From positions 163,907 to 208,908 of IMG/VR virus record IMGVR_UViG_3300043786_000977: a stretch of DNA of 45,002 nt, one strand, 5' to 3'. Every line of letters begins with the position of its first letter. The first letter of the stretch is position 1. The position numbers and the translations under genes are program-made. Shown here piece by piece: positions 1-7,846 of this stretch. A model generated the notes under the pieces. That model saw only the letters and a program-made list of their open reading frames with translations, was not told where the DNA came from and did not search any database. The stretch is from a virus.

Positions 1-1
1 A

Positions 2-187
2 ACCACCCTGGACATGATTCGCTTACTGCGCCAGATGGGCGTGACGCTCGACGTGAAACTCGAAGCAAAGATCGAGACAGCAGCAACTGAACAACAGGCA
101 GTGCTATCCCAGGCACGGGCGCTAAGGTTCGGTAAGAAGACTACGCCGGCTCCCGTTAAACGCAGTCACAAGAAGAAGGTCAAATGA
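2..187 (+). CDS. C-terminal end of an unidentified protein (5' truncated)
   Basis: The frame is open from the window edge to TGA at 185-187 and encodes the last 61 residues of a protein. It has an amphipathic helix-like stretch (RLLRQMG...) and a very basic tail rich in Lys/Arg (KRSHKKKVK at the end), which would suit nucleic-acid contact. Its stop overlaps the start of the next gene as ATGA, the junction seen throughout this genome, which supports the frame. The family cannot be recognised from this fragment. Confidence 0.7.
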   Translation, partial: TTLDMIRLLRQMGVTLDVKLEAKIETAATEQQAVLSQARALRFGKKTTPAPVKRSHKKKVK

Positions 188-1683
188 TTCTGCGTCACTT
201 CCAACCTAAGCGAGTTGGATACGGCTGGCCGCAGTCTGAACTGATCCGGCTCAAAGAGGAATATGCACGTGGTGCTTCCATAGCAGAAATGATGTGGTTG
301 CACCAACGTGATGCTGATACGCTACGCATGCGTATAGTGGCACAGGGGTGGGATCCGGACAGAGATGATATTGACACGCCTTATCCATTTACTAATGACC
401 ATGGTATGGTCGAGTATCTGTACCCTGACGGTACCATCCACAGTAGTAGGCAGCACAAGCGGACAAAGCTTGATGTATTACGAACCGGGCGGCCGCGGGC
501 GAAGGTGGTAGTCTCGGCAGATGTCCACATGGGGAGTATTGGTCAACAGTTTGAGGCGGGGTACAATGAAGTACTGAGCACGATTAAGACCGCTGCGACC
601 CAGTCTAGCTTGTCTCACTTGATTGTGAATAGGGGTGATAGTCACATGTCCTGGGAACAGCGGTTAGCACCAGTCGTCTCTAGTGCAACGGGGTGCCACG
701 ACTCCGTGGACGAAGAGGCACTGATTTCAGATATCATGCTCACGCTTACGAACGAACGGCTGTTCTACGATACCGTGCGTCCTATCCTTGTGGCAATGTC
801 ACACGAGTTCCACGAGCAAGGCCGCTTGCGCTCAGCTATAGTGTTTCTACCTGTAGTGAAGTGGTGGATGCGATATAACCCCAAGAACTATTGTGGTCTC
901 GGCTATCGTGTCGCTTCTGAGTGCCCTACATGGGATGCACAAGGTCTAACGACAGCTATAACCGCTGAACGCATGTTAGAGCTTGCGGAGTGTATACACT
1001 CCCAGTATCTCGAAGAGGTACGCACGGAGGCAACAATGTCGGGTGTCGTTTTCGTAGACCTAGATGCACTGTGCGCTGGTGTCGAGTTACGAGCGCCTGA
1101 CGGGTTCAATGTGCTACCTTCGTTAAGAGACCGCCCCAAGGTCGTAGAGGTGTCTGCGGAAAGCGAAGCCTTTCGCCAAACGCATTTGGGTATTGACCCA
1201 ACGATGGATGAGCAGGTTGATAGCTTGACGGCGGGTGTCGTCGAGTGTGTGGGAGAGTTGGAAGAACTAGAGGCCGGTCTTAGAAAAGATCTTGGCCGCA
1301 AGACAAGGAGAAGATCAATGAGTGAAGTTATGTTGAACAAGGAATCGGTAATGGCGACGGCCATGAAGAACAAGGCAGCGAATCAGGCGGCAGTTGCCGC
1401 GGCCATCGAGGAAGCCAAGGAGAAGATCACCAAGTACGCCGCGGCGCTCGCCGAGGCATTGGCCCTGGGTGACATTCGCAAGTGCAAGGTCATGCCGCCC
1501 GTGATCGACGTGGTGGCAAACCATGCCGCCAAGTTCGATAAGCTGATCACGCTGGTCGTGCACGTCAACGGTACCGAAGTGCCTCCGTCAGCGGACATGC
1601 TGTGGCTCCTGATCGATCCCAATGAGTTGAACGTACCGACGCAGCGCAAGGTCACGTTCGATCTGGTTGACGCAAGGGGCTAA
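184..1683 (+). CDS. Hypothetical 499-aa protein with N-terminal HTH-like segment and possible nested C-terminal product
   Basis: ATG overlaps the upstream stop (ATGA). Residues about 17-56 resemble a small helix-turn-helix module (ELIRLKEEY, then GASIAEM, then LRMRIVAQGW). Further on, D113-V-H115 after the strand VVVSA and G151-D152 after HLIVN recall the first metal motifs of calcineurin-like phosphoesterases. The later GNH and GHxH motifs are not evident, so I do not assign that function. Residues 379-499 differ in character: an Ala/Glu/Lys-rich helix then a beta-rich tail, with much more G/C in third codon positions. An internal AAGGAG at 1305-1310 sits 7 bases before ATG 1318 in the same frame. 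The locus may therefore make both a 499-aa protein and a 121-aa C-terminal protein, or be two genes fused by loss of a stop. Confidence 0.75.
   Translation: MILRHFQPKRVGYGWPQSELIRLKEEYARGASIAEMMWLHQRDADTLRMRIVAQGWDPDRDDIDTPYPFTNDHGMVEYLYPDGTIHSSRQHKRTKLDVLRTGRPRAKVVVSADVHMGSIGQQFEAGYNEVLSTIKTAATQSSLSHLIVNRGDSHMSWEQRLAPVVSSATGCHDSVDEEALISDIMLTLTNERLFYDTVRPILVAMSHEFHEQGRLRSAIVFLPVVKWWMRYNPKNYCGLGYRVASECPTWDAQGLTTAITAERMLELAECIHSQYLEEVRTEATMSGVVFVDLDALCAGVELRAPDGFNVLPSLRDRPKVVEVSAESEAFRQTHLGIDPTMDEQVDSLTAGVVECVGELEELEAGLRKDLGRKTRRRSMSEVMLNKESVMATAMKNKAANQAAVAAAIEEAKEKITKYAAALAEALALGDIRKCKVMPPVIDVVANHAAKFDKLITLVVHVNGTEVPPSADMLWLLIDPNELNVPTQRKVTFDLVDARG
1305..1320 (+). promoter_or_regulatory. Strong internal ribosome binding site and in-frame ATG
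   Basis: AAGGAG (1305-1310), a 7-base spacer and ATG (1318-1320) lie inside the 184-1683 frame and in the same frame. This is as good as the best gene starts in the window. It coincides with a sharp change in codon composition, so it is probably a real start for a separate 121-aa product. Confidence 0.55.
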
Positions 1684-1685
1684 TT

Positions 1686-2033
1686 GTGGCACCACAAGAT
1701 CTGCTTAGTAACGCTGTCGGTGTCCTGAATGCGTTTATTCAGGACATCGCAGCGGTTGGCGTCGAGCACACAGGCGAAGTCTGGCCTGACTTAGTACCGA
1801 CCTACCGGGATGCTGTGATTGTGTTCAATCGCATCGTCAAGGAGGTACCGTTGTGCCGCTGTGCCAATTGTAACACGTTCTGGTCACAGGACGTGGTAAC
1901 GCCTTTGGGGTGTGTAGTTGACCTCAATCAACGACTTGATCCTGGAGGTGAAGTGCCGTGCGGTGAATGTCCTAGATTCAAATGCCGGGCACTAGTGTAT
2001 CTCGTTAAACCTATTGAGGTGGAGGAACCATGA
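1686..2033 (+). CDS. Small zinc-ribbon-like hypothetical protein
   Basis: The 115-codon frame starts at GTG 1686, two bases after the upstream stop. The C-terminal half holds CRCANC and CGEC...C cysteine clusters about 40 residues apart, spaced as in a zinc ribbon. The N-terminal half (about residues 5-50) looks alpha-helical. It overlaps the next gene by ATGA, implying translational coupling. Family and function are not recognised. Confidence 0.75.
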   Translation: MAPQDLLSNAVGVLNAFIQDIAAVGVEHTGEVWPDLVPTYRDAVIVFNRIVKEVPLCRCANCNTFWSQDVVTPLGCVVDLNQRLDPGGEVPCGECPRFKCRALVYLVKPIEVEEP

Positions 2034-2455
2034 AAGAGTATGATCGGGCTAGTTTTGATGCGGCCTTCAAGGACAAACCGTTGACCATGAACAACTTGTT
2101 CGTATTTATGCTGCGCAATACGAGCGATGAAAACGGTCAGCCAGCACCGGGTCTCATCCTGGCCTCGTATCTCAGCATGCTTCACACGTTGACCGTGAAG
2201 CTGATCGATGCGTGGCCTGAGGCACTGAAGACGACGAAACCGGAGTTCACGGGGTATGTGGTTTCCCTGGCGTACTACCTGGGTATGTTGTCTGCTAATA
2301 CCAAAGACTTGGACAAAGAGTCATGGGCAGCGTCGGTGACACACTGGGCTGATAAGATGCTCGGGGACGAACCCGGACGTCATGCCGTGGTCATGGAGTT
2401 GGTTAACGCCCGCGTGGAGGTCGATAAGCTGTACGTCGAGCCGGCACAGACGTAG
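2030..2455 (+). CDS. Hypothetical helical protein, 141 aa
   Basis: ATG overlaps the preceding stop (ATGA) and GAGGTGGAGG just upstream is a good ribosome site. The protein looks alpha-helical and neutral, with no Cys pairs, signal peptide or membrane span. It ends the first transcription unit: a hairpin with a T run follows within 40 bases. I do not recognise the family. Confidence 0.8.
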   Translation: MKEYDRASFDAAFKDKPLTMNNLFVFMLRNTSDENGQPAPGLILASYLSMLHTLTVKLIDAWPEALKTTKPEFTGYVVSLAYYLGMLSANTKDLDKESWAASVTHWADKMLGDEPGRHAVVMELVNARVEVDKLYVEPAQT

Positions 2456-2470
2456 TTCATATCAGGTGTT

Positions 2471-2493
2471 GTACGACAGGCTGTCGTACTTTT
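2471..2493 (+). terminator. Intrinsic terminator
   Basis: GTACGACA (2471-2478) and TGTCGTAC (2482-2489) form a perfect 8-bp stem with a 3-base loop, followed by TTTT. It lies between the stop at 2455 and the start at 2549. Confidence 0.7.
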
Positions 2494-2548
2494 GAAAGTC
2501 GCTGGACGTGTGTTTGGCGCAAATGGTTAAACAAAACGGAGGTATTCA

Positions 2549-3532
2549 GTGAGCGTAGCAAAGACGACGAAGACGACGAAGACGATGGATCTCCTGGTCG
2601 CGTTCGAGGGCGCCTGTGTAATGCGGGGGCTCGTCATCACGCGTGCCGTCGAGGAGTATGTAGCGACGACCGAAGCCGCGATGGTTGGTCTGCATGGCTG
2701 GGGTAAGTTGGATCGTGGATTGAAGCCGCAGATCCAGGCATTGATTCCCATCCTGGAAGCCGGTCGTGCTGCACATGTGCAGTATCATGCCCGGGTCTTG
2801 GGACTATGCGCGATTCATCACGTGGAAACACTCAAGGCTGCGAGCGAGACATTCGAGCAGGATCCTGCCGTTGTGCAGCACAACGCACACTACGGGAAGC
2901 AGCTCATACTGGCGACGCCCGCCGAATTGGAGGGTCTGCCGGACTACACGGGCAGCGAGACGTTGCGTGCGCAGGTGTGTGATGCCTTCATCGCCCAGTT
3001 GAACGAAGCGTTAAGCCTGACGACCTCCACTACGCTCGGGAAGATCGCCAAGATGGTCAAGGGCCTGCACAAGGCCATTTCGTGGCTTCCGGAAGAGCTG
3101 ACGCCCAAGGCCCACGAGATCCTGGGTACCTATGCGGCGGCATGGTGCAATGAAATGCTTGTGACACCCATGCTGCGTGACGATCAGAAGGTCACCGTGG
3201 AGAAGACCAAGATACTCTGGGGTGCATGTCAGGAGAACATGGCCCAGGGTATGGCGCCGGACGAGGCGTTGTCACGCTCGCTGATGAAACTCAGTTTCTC
3301 AGCGATGACGGAAGCCCTCTCCGACATGTCGGGGGGAAGCCTCAGGTCCATGCTGGGCCTGTTGGATGCCTGTACGAAGCCGGGGGATGATGCGGAAGGA
3401 GGCCTCAAGAGGATGATATCCATGATGGATGACATCATGAAAGAGATGCCGCCGCAGGATCAGCCGACGCGTGACCCGGCGGTAGTGGATGCACCGCCGC
3501 TGCGTTTCGTGGAGAGTGCAAACCCGGTCTGA
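2549..3532 (+). CDS. Hypothetical 327-aa helical protein
   Basis: GTG start at 2549 with CGGAGGT about 7 bases upstream. After a Lys/Thr-rich start (KTTKTTKT, encoded by a 9-base repeat) the protein is almost entirely predicted alpha-helix, with no Cys motif, signal peptide or membrane segment. It ends in a Pro/Asp-rich tail (about residues 300-320). Codons strongly prefer G/C in third position compared with neighbours, which often marks a highly expressed gene. It stands alone between two strong terminators (2471 and 3550), so it is probably a monocistronic unit. I do not recognise the family. Confidence 0.85.
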   Translation: MSVAKTTKTTKTMDLLVAFEGACVMRGLVITRAVEEYVATTEAAMVGLHGWGKLDRGLKPQIQALIPILEAGRAAHVQYHARVLGLCAIHHVETLKAASETFEQDPAVVQHNAHYGKQLILATPAELEGLPDYTGSETLRAQVCDAFIAQLNEALSLTTSTTLGKIAKMVKGLHKAISWLPEELTPKAHEILGTYAAAWCNEMLVTPMLRDDQKVTVEKTKILWGACQENMAQGMAPDEALSRSLMKLSFSAMTEALSDMSGGSLRSMLGLLDACTKPGDDAEGGLKRMISMMDDIMKEMPPQDQPTRDPAVVDAPPLRFVESANPV

Positions 3533-3549
3533 GCAATCACTGGGGGACG

Positions 3550-3587
3550 GGGCATGGGAGGTAACACTCCCATGCCCTGCTTCTTAT
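3550..3587 (+). terminator. Intrinsic terminator with 11-bp perfect stem
   Basis: GGGCATGGGAG (3550-3560) pairs perfectly with CTCCCATGCCC (3567-3577) around a 6-base loop, followed by a T-rich tract (TGCTTCTTATT). It sits 18 bases after the stop of the preceding gene. Confidence 0.85.
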
Positions 3588-3588
3588 T

Positions 3589-3852
3589 ATGACATTAACA
3601 AAAATACCCCGGCCTATAAGAGATCGTTTAGTCACGCTGCTCGGTGGCGTCAAATGCACGCACCCCGTGTCCGGTGTTGACTTTTCACAATCTGCATCAT
3701 GTACCGATCGTGTAACGCGTGCCACCAGGACGTGGCATACGCTCAGTGGCAAGGAACGCCTCAGTTATTTACATACTGTACACATGGCGTACCTTGAAGA
3801 GTTGAGGGACCTCGCTGCGGTGATGTGTCATACAGCAAGTAGTGAAGAGTAG
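3589..3852 (+). CDS. Hypothetical 87-aa protein
   Basis: The frame follows directly after the terminator hairpin and has no visible Shine-Dalgarno at ATG 3589, so the start is uncertain. The product is mixed: a basic N-terminus (RPIRDRLV), two Cys in the middle, then a helical C-terminus. Family unknown. The next gene has a good ribosome site at 3861-3866. Confidence 0.5.
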   Translation: MTLTKIPRPIRDRLVTLLGGVKCTHPVSGVDFSQSASCTDRVTRATRTWHTLSGKERLSYLHTVHMAYLEELRDLAAVMCHTASSEE

Positions 3853-3872
3853 CTTAAACCAAGGAGATGTGT

Positions 3873-4043
3873 ATGCCGCAAGAACTCAAGTGCGCTACAT
3901 GCAGGGATATGGAAGCGCGTATAGGATGCGGTGTTAAGACAGCGGTGAAGGCGGATGGGCATCGTTGTCTGCTACGCAGACGTGGCGTTGGGATTTATGT
4001 ACAGAAAGGTACGGTACCGTCATGGTGTCCAAAACTGCGGTAA
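3873..4043 (+). CDS. Small Cys-containing protein, 56 aa
   Basis: AAGGAG at 3861-3866 lies 6 bases before ATG 3873. The 56-residue product has CATC near its start (C7, C10), then C19, C32 and C52, and a basic RRR patch, which suggests a small zinc-binding protein. It overlaps the next gene by 22 bases. No family recognised. Confidence 0.6.
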   Translation: MPQELKCATCRDMEARIGCGVKTAVKADGHRCLLRRRGVGIYVQKGTVPSWCPKLR

Positions 4044-4273
4044 GCTATCCGCCCATCAAACCAGGTACGGCAGTCGTTACACTCAGTCCTGACCTCAGTG
4101 AACAGAATGAATGGACTGAGGCAGGTTGGCTCGCTCGTCGTTGGGGTGTTGAAGGTACTGTGTTGGCCCACAGTGACTCGCACGGTTTGTGTTATCACGT
4201 GCAACACGCTGATGGTTCGGATGCGTGGTATAACCCTTCTGAAATTCAGGTGGTGCAGCGCGATGAAGCCTAA
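4022..4273 (+). CDS. Hypothetical 83-aa protein, beta-rich
   Basis: ATG 4022 is preferred over an upstream in-frame alternative at 3965 because it leaves a smaller overlap with the preceding gene and has AAAGGT upstream. Short strands with a WLARRWGVEGTV segment and a HADGSDAWYNPSEIQ ending look like a small SH3/KOW-like barrel as seen in many phage accessory proteins. That fold is an inference. It overlaps the next gene by 11 bases. Confidence 0.6.
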   Translation: MVSKTAVSYPPIKPGTAVVTLSPDLSEQNEWTEAGWLARRWGVEGTVLAHSDSHGLCYHVQHADGSDAWYNPSEIQVVQRDEA

Positions 4274-4427
4274 ACTACGTCTCATAAGTCATGGGACCAA
4301 GACCTCAAAGAAGGAAACGGCGCGACTTGTTAAAGCAGGTACCTTCGTAAACGGTACGACGTTTGCACACCGTGTAGGGTGGTATGTTCATCCGGATACC
4401 AAGGGGCAGCAAAGGAGAATGAGGTGA
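4263..4427 (+). CDS. Small basic protein, 54 aa
   Basis: ATG 4263 lies inside the end of the preceding gene and the stop shares one base with the next ATG (TGATG at 4425-4429). It is strongly basic (KPKLR, KTSKKE, a C-terminal QQRRMR), so nucleic-acid binding is possible. No family recognised. Confidence 0.5.
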   Translation: MKPKLRLISHGTKTSKKETARLVKAGTFVNGTTFAHRVGWYVHPDTKGQQRRMR

Positions 4428-4816
4428 TGGGTTACGATCATTCAGACTGTGCAGCACTGGTTGGGTTTTGTAAGTGCGATGTGTGTGTGGCAGCAAGGAT
4501 GCCAAAACAATGCATAAAGCATACTGCGGCTACTAACTTGGATATGTGGCACCTCTGGACAATTCGAGCAGAGAGCTTAGCAGAACTGGCTTACCATAGA
4601 AGAGATATGGAAGATATGGGGTTTATTGTCGGTCCAATCGAAGTGTCAAAAGGTTGGCGTGAGCATTGTCTACCGTGCGGATGGTATTTCTTCTCAGCAC
4701 GTATAATTAAGCATGTTCTAGCCAAACACATTTTTGAAGCACTTTGTGCGTGGGATCGCGTATTTGGAGAATTACCTCCTGTTCCAACAAGCAATGGAGA
4801 ATGCTGTAATGACTAA
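4427..4816 (+). CDS. Cys-rich hypothetical protein, 129 aa
   Basis: ATG 4427 follows AAAGGAG (4411-4417) and overlaps the previous stop by one base; an upstream in-frame ATG at 4379 lacks comparable support. A Cys cluster near the N-terminus (FCKCDVC, then C at about 28) and single Cys at CLPC later suggest one or two metal sites. Trp-rich helices fill the middle. Function unknown. Confidence 0.7.
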   Translation: MGYDHSDCAALVGFCKCDVCVAARMPKQCIKHTAATNLDMWHLWTIRAESLAELAYHRRDMEDMGFIVGPIEVSKGWREHCLPCGWYFFSARIIKHVLAKHIFEALCAWDRVFGELPPVPTSNGECCND

Positions 4817-5060
4817 GAAAAAGAACAAACTGCCACGGCGCTGGCCATCACGTTATCCGCTGGTGATATTCAAAGGACCGACGGGTACCTTGTACCCCGA
4901 GTGTATGTTCTGTCACGGTACAGGACGCAAGTGGCTTAAGTTCAGTGACTCGGATTCACCCGATGCCGCAGCCATGCACCAGACAAAGCACAAGTGCGGG
5001 CACTGTAAGGGCCTCGGATATGATTTAAACGGGCGCGTTATCGTGAAGGAGGTTCCATGA
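4809..5060 (+). CDS. Small protein with DnaJ-type double CxxCxGxG zinc finger
   Basis: ATG 4809 has GGAGA 8 bases upstream; further in-frame ATGs lie upstream but inside the preceding gene. After a basic N-terminus (KKKNK) come CMFCHGTG (about residues 33-40) and CGHCKGLG (about 63-70). These are two copies of the CxxCxGxG motif that forms one zinc site in the DnaJ Cys-rich domain. No J domain (HPD) is present, so it is a stand-alone zinc module, perhaps a protein-binding or regulatory factor. It overlaps the next gene by ATGA, with AAGGAGGT just upstream of that start. Confidence 0.75.
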   Translation: MTKKKNKLPRRWPSRYPLVIFKGPTGTLYPECMFCHGTGRKWLKFSDSDSPDAAAMHQTKHKCGHCKGLGYDLNGRVIVKEVP

Positions 5061-5212
5061 CTATTGCCTGTATTTGCTGCGGTGTGCTAGAAGTGCCGTT
5101 GTTGCTTGGCATCTTAGGTGCCGTTATTGCTGGCCTGCGTAAGTTACGCCGTATGTGTGACAAGAATGGGTGCAAATGTGCGTGTCACGACGCGCATAAG
5201 GAGGAGCAATGA
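5057..5212 (+). CDS. Small membrane protein with Cys-rich ends, 51 aa
   Basis: The start is coupled to the preceding gene (ATGA) and preceded by AAGGAGGT, among the strongest ribosome sites here. It has CICC at residues 5-8, one hydrophobic segment (about residues 9-27), a basic stretch, then CDKNGCKCACH. A single-span membrane peptide with a possible metal-binding tail fits. It overlaps the next start by ATGA. Function unknown. Confidence 0.65.
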   Translation: MTIACICCGVLEVPLLLGILGAVIAGLRKLRRMCDKNGCKCACHDAHKEEQ

Positions 5213-5526
5213 GACTGGATGATATCGCATTGGAGTTTCCGCGGCTGCGTAACGCAGATGTACGTGGTATGGCAGTCAGGTATCCTAAAGACGGTTTACC
5301 CTATGACGCAACCGGACCGCAACCCGGTGATAAGGTGTATGTGCAGTCGACCTGGATGGCCGGCATATGGTTTGCCAAGGAACGTAATCAGACGCACGGG
5401 CGTATATGGCCTTATACGGGTGCGGTTCCCGCACACGCGTTGACGCTACATCCAGACTTCTTTAAGGAGTATAACGTTAAGAAGCCAGCACCCGTGCGCC
5501 GTAAAAGGGAAAGGTGTCAGGTATGA
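5209..5526 (+). CDS. Hypothetical 105-aa protein
   Basis: ATGA overlap upstream and AAGGAGGAG ribosome site. The product carries GDKVYVQSTWMAGIW, a short beta-rich segment, and a basic C-terminus (RRKRER). It lacks Cys pairs and membrane spans. Function unknown; its stop overlaps the next start by ATGA. Confidence 0.7.
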   Translation: MRLDDIALEFPRLRNADVRGMAVRYPKDGLPYDATGPQPGDKVYVQSTWMAGIWFAKERNQTHGRIWPYTGAVPAHALTLHPDFFKEYNVKKPAPVRRKRERCQV

Positions 5527-5864
5527 AGTATATCCAGATAGGCATGATATGCTGCCTCTTTGGCATACTTTTCACTTCACTTAGGCAGCAGGACAAGCCG
5601 AGCATATCACAACCGACAGTGTTGCAGGCGAGTCCGATGCTGTCAGCTGATGCTGCGCCTGTAACGGCGGCACCAAACCAGAAGGAACCCGTGTATGCTG
5701 TTGTCGTGACGGCCTGGAACGAAAACAACAGTTATAGCTGGGAGGTGTACTTCTACCACGCCTCCACACCGGAGGCAGCTCAGAAAGCAGCCATCGGCGA
5801 ATACATGATTACGCATCGAAACTGTCGGAGTCCGATGGCCACGGTACGTGTGTGTCCGGAGTGA
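5523..5864 (+). CDS. Secreted or membrane-anchored hypothetical protein, 113 aa
   Basis: ATG 5523 overlaps the preceding stop. The N-terminus has a hydrophobic segment at about residues 4-19 (IQIGMICCLFGILFTSL), a signal anchor, then a Pro/Ala/Ser-rich linker (to about 58) and a small globular part. The adjacent CC could be lipidated, but the surrounding residues are not a clean lipobox. It precedes the metacaspase gene by 53 bases; both products would lie outside or on the membrane. Confidence 0.65.
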   Translation: MKYIQIGMICCLFGILFTSLRQQDKPSISQPTVLQASPMLSADAAPVTAAPNQKEPVYAVVVTAWNENNSYSWEVYFYHASTPEAAQKAAIGEYMITHRNCRSPMATVRVCPE

Positions 5865-5917
5865 GTTAACTCGTAAGGGCCAATACCAATGAATGTTCGT
5901 AATGAGAGGAACGTTGA

Positions 5918-6787
5918 ATGACAAGGTTTACACAATTGATGGTGATGATGGGGTTCTGCGCGGTCATGGTCGGCTGTCGTACTACTGATAGTTGGCAGCC
6001 ACCCGTAGGTACAGGATCGAGTGCAGTGGCCGTGTGTCTCGGCATTAACGACTACCCGGGTCAGGCGAATGACCTGGGTGGTTGTGTTAATGATGCCCAG
6101 GATTGGGCTTCATGCCTGCAGACGTATGGTTTCGCTACTAAGATCTACACAGATGCTGAGGTAACCAGTTCACTATTCGCTACCCTCCTAACGTATATAG
6201 CGGATAGCGCAGTAAGTGGTGATCGTATCGTGATCACATACTCTGGGCACGGGACACAGGTAAAGGACACTGACGGCGACGAAACTGATCAGCGGGATGA
6301 GGCCCTTTATCTATATGATAACGTTGTCACCGATGACATGATCAAAGAGCATCTGAGTCGTATACCTAACGGCGTATCCGTTACGTTGATATTCGACTCT
6401 TGTTTCAGTGGTAACGCGGTGAGAGCGCTCAATGCGGAGTCTAAGATCAGGTACGTGTGGAAACCATCACCGGCAGGTATAATTGATTATAACGGTAATC
6501 GGTCAGGTGACGTATTCATCATGGATAACACCACGACGGGTGAAATGCGTGAAGTCTACCTGGCTGCGTGCAGCGACACGGAGTATGCGTACGATGCCGT
6601 GTTTAACAGTCGGCCGAATGGCGCGTTCACATACTACGCCCTGAAGTCATTGCTACAGACGCCTGATCCACAGACCTACGTGACGTGGAAGATTTCGCTG
6701 GATAAATACCAGAACGTTATGAAGCAGACGCCTCAATTCGAGGGTCTGCCAACGAACTTGAGTAAACGTGTGTTCCAAACAAAATGA
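5918..6787 (+). CDS. Metacaspase (peptidase C14-like) with lipoprotein-type signal
   Basis: The 289-aa product has a hydrophobic N-terminus ending MVGC20, a plausible though imperfect lipobox, so it may be an acylated envelope protein after Cys20 processing. The rest is a caspase-fold domain: an opening strand VAVCLGIN(DY) at about 37-46, the catalytic His in YSGH111GT, and the catalytic Cys in DSC162FSG. An acidic stretch between them (DTDGDETDQRDEAL, about 117-130) matches the calcium-binding and substrate-pocket segment of metacaspases. Both catalytic residues are present, so it should be active; metacaspases usually cleave after Arg or Lys. A ribosome site GAGAGG precedes ATG 5918. No p10 extension or partner domain follows. 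Its role in a phage is unknown: possible roles are killing of competitors, counter-defence or host-envelope processing. Confidence 0.9.
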   Translation: MTRFTQLMVMMGFCAVMVGCRTTDSWQPPVGTGSSAVAVCLGINDYPGQANDLGGCVNDAQDWASCLQTYGFATKIYTDAEVTSSLFATLLTYIADSAVSGDRIVITYSGHGTQVKDTDGDETDQRDEALYLYDNVVTDDMIKEHLSRIPNGVSVTLIFDSCFSGNAVRALNAESKIRYVWKPSPAGIIDYNGNRSGDVFIMDNTTTGEMREVYLAACSDTEYAYDAVFNSRPNGAFTYYALKSLLQTPDPQTYVTWKISLDKYQNVMKQTPQFEGLPTNLSKRVFQTK

Positions 6788-6797
6788 GGAGAAGACA

Positions 6798-7760
6798 ATG
6801 CCTAGAAATGCGATGATTCTGAAGGAGTGTGACATCTGTGGCGCGGATGTCGTGTTGACTCAGCCGGGCGGTGCTGCGCGGTACATGTGCACAAAGTGTA
6901 AGGCCGTGTACTATCACAGCGGCACCCGGGATATGTCCTATCCAAGCCTGTACGATGCCCCACCGTCCAACCAACAGCAGTTCCGCGTCATGCACAGTCA
7001 GCTGTTGGCAGCTATGGCTGCGGCGGGAGGGATGAGGAAGGTCGATACACTGTCGCACTTGCGCCACGATGCTGATTATTACATGCGTGCGTTGACGGGT
7101 AGCGTTTTTACCTACAACGATGTGGTACAGTGGCGTCGGTCAGATCACGCCAACTGGCAGTACGGCATCGTCAAGGGTTACGATCCGGCACAGAGCCTAT
7201 TCTGTGTGGAAACGGGAAACAACACCGTGTTGTGGCTCGATCATACCCAGGTCCGCGTGAGCACGCAGTCTATGCCTCAGCCTGTGGTGGCCCCGCCCTC
7301 CAAGGCAAAGGAAGCCCGCACGTCGAAGAGTCAGGCCCGTGCTGTGAAGCTGCGTGTGCGTGCGCCCGCGTATCCGGGGTCTTGTTATATGGCAGCGCCG
7401 ATACCGGTATTGCCATCTACCCTCACGGTCTGGACGTACCAGCTTGCCGGGGGTAAGTCAACACCTATCAAGACAGAGATCCCGTTCAATACGACAAGAT
7501 GGACTCCAGTATCTGGTGTTTCGTGTGTGGTGTACTTCAACCCGCACCAGAACACGTACCATGTCTTCGCAGAGAATTCGGGGGCAATGCTGGGTACGGG
7601 CAAGAACAGACGCGACCTGATGCGTCGGGTAAGACGTGAACTATGGGAGTCGTCACCGGAAGACGTACTGCATGAACTGGAAAAGGCCACTGTCGTGTGT
7701 AACACGCAGGCAGTACCCGTGCCGTTGGATGTGTTCTTCAATCGTGTGTTTGCCGATTGA
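6798..7760 (+). CDS. Hypothetical 320-aa protein with N-terminal zinc ribbon
   Basis: ATG 6798 is chosen because GAGGAGA lies 5 to 11 bases upstream; an upstream in-frame ATG at 6768 lies inside the metacaspase gene. Residues 11-40 form a zinc ribbon (CDICGAD ... CTKCKAVY). Residues about 100-165 look like a small SH3/KOW-like barrel (VVQWRRSD..WQYGIVKGYD..LFCV). Then comes a Lys/Arg/Ala-rich linker and a C-terminal domain. A terminator follows immediately, so it closes the unit containing the metacaspase. Function unknown. Confidence 0.8.
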   Translation: MPRNAMILKECDICGADVVLTQPGGAARYMCTKCKAVYYHSGTRDMSYPSLYDAPPSNQQQFRVMHSQLLAAMAAAGGMRKVDTLSHLRHDADYYMRALTGSVFTYNDVVQWRRSDHANWQYGIVKGYDPAQSLFCVETGNNTVLWLDHTQVRVSTQSMPQPVVAPPSKAKEARTSKSQARAVKLRVRAPAYPGSCYMAAPIPVLPSTLTVWTYQLAGGKSTPIKTEIPFNTTRWTPVSGVSCVVYFNPHQNTYHVFAENSGAMLGTGKNRRDLMRRVRRELWESSPEDVLHELEKATVVCNTQAVPVPLDVFFNRVFAD

Positions 7761-7775
7761 CATCTGGTTATAAGC

Positions 7776-7827
7776 CGGGTGGCCTATGCTCGGTGCATAG
7801 GTCACCCGTAGCTTTTCCCTTTTATCT
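7776..7827 (+). terminator. Intrinsic terminator
   Basis: A 14-bp stem with one G-T wobble: CGGGTGGCCTATGC (7776-7789), loop TCGGT, GCATAGGTCACCCG (7795-7808), followed by T-rich sequence (GCTTTTCCCTTTT). It is 15 bases after the preceding stop. Confidence 0.85.
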
Positions 7828-7846
7828 GTCAGAAAGGAATCCGAGT

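Noticed and set aside
184-1683. Calcineurin-like phosphoesterase assignment for the first large gene
   Set aside because: Only the D-x-H and G-D motifs are suggestive; the GNH and GHxH motifs are not evident.
2490-2525. TTGAAA after the 2471 terminator as a promoter -35
   Set aside because: No acceptable -10 element at 16-18 bases; too weak to call.
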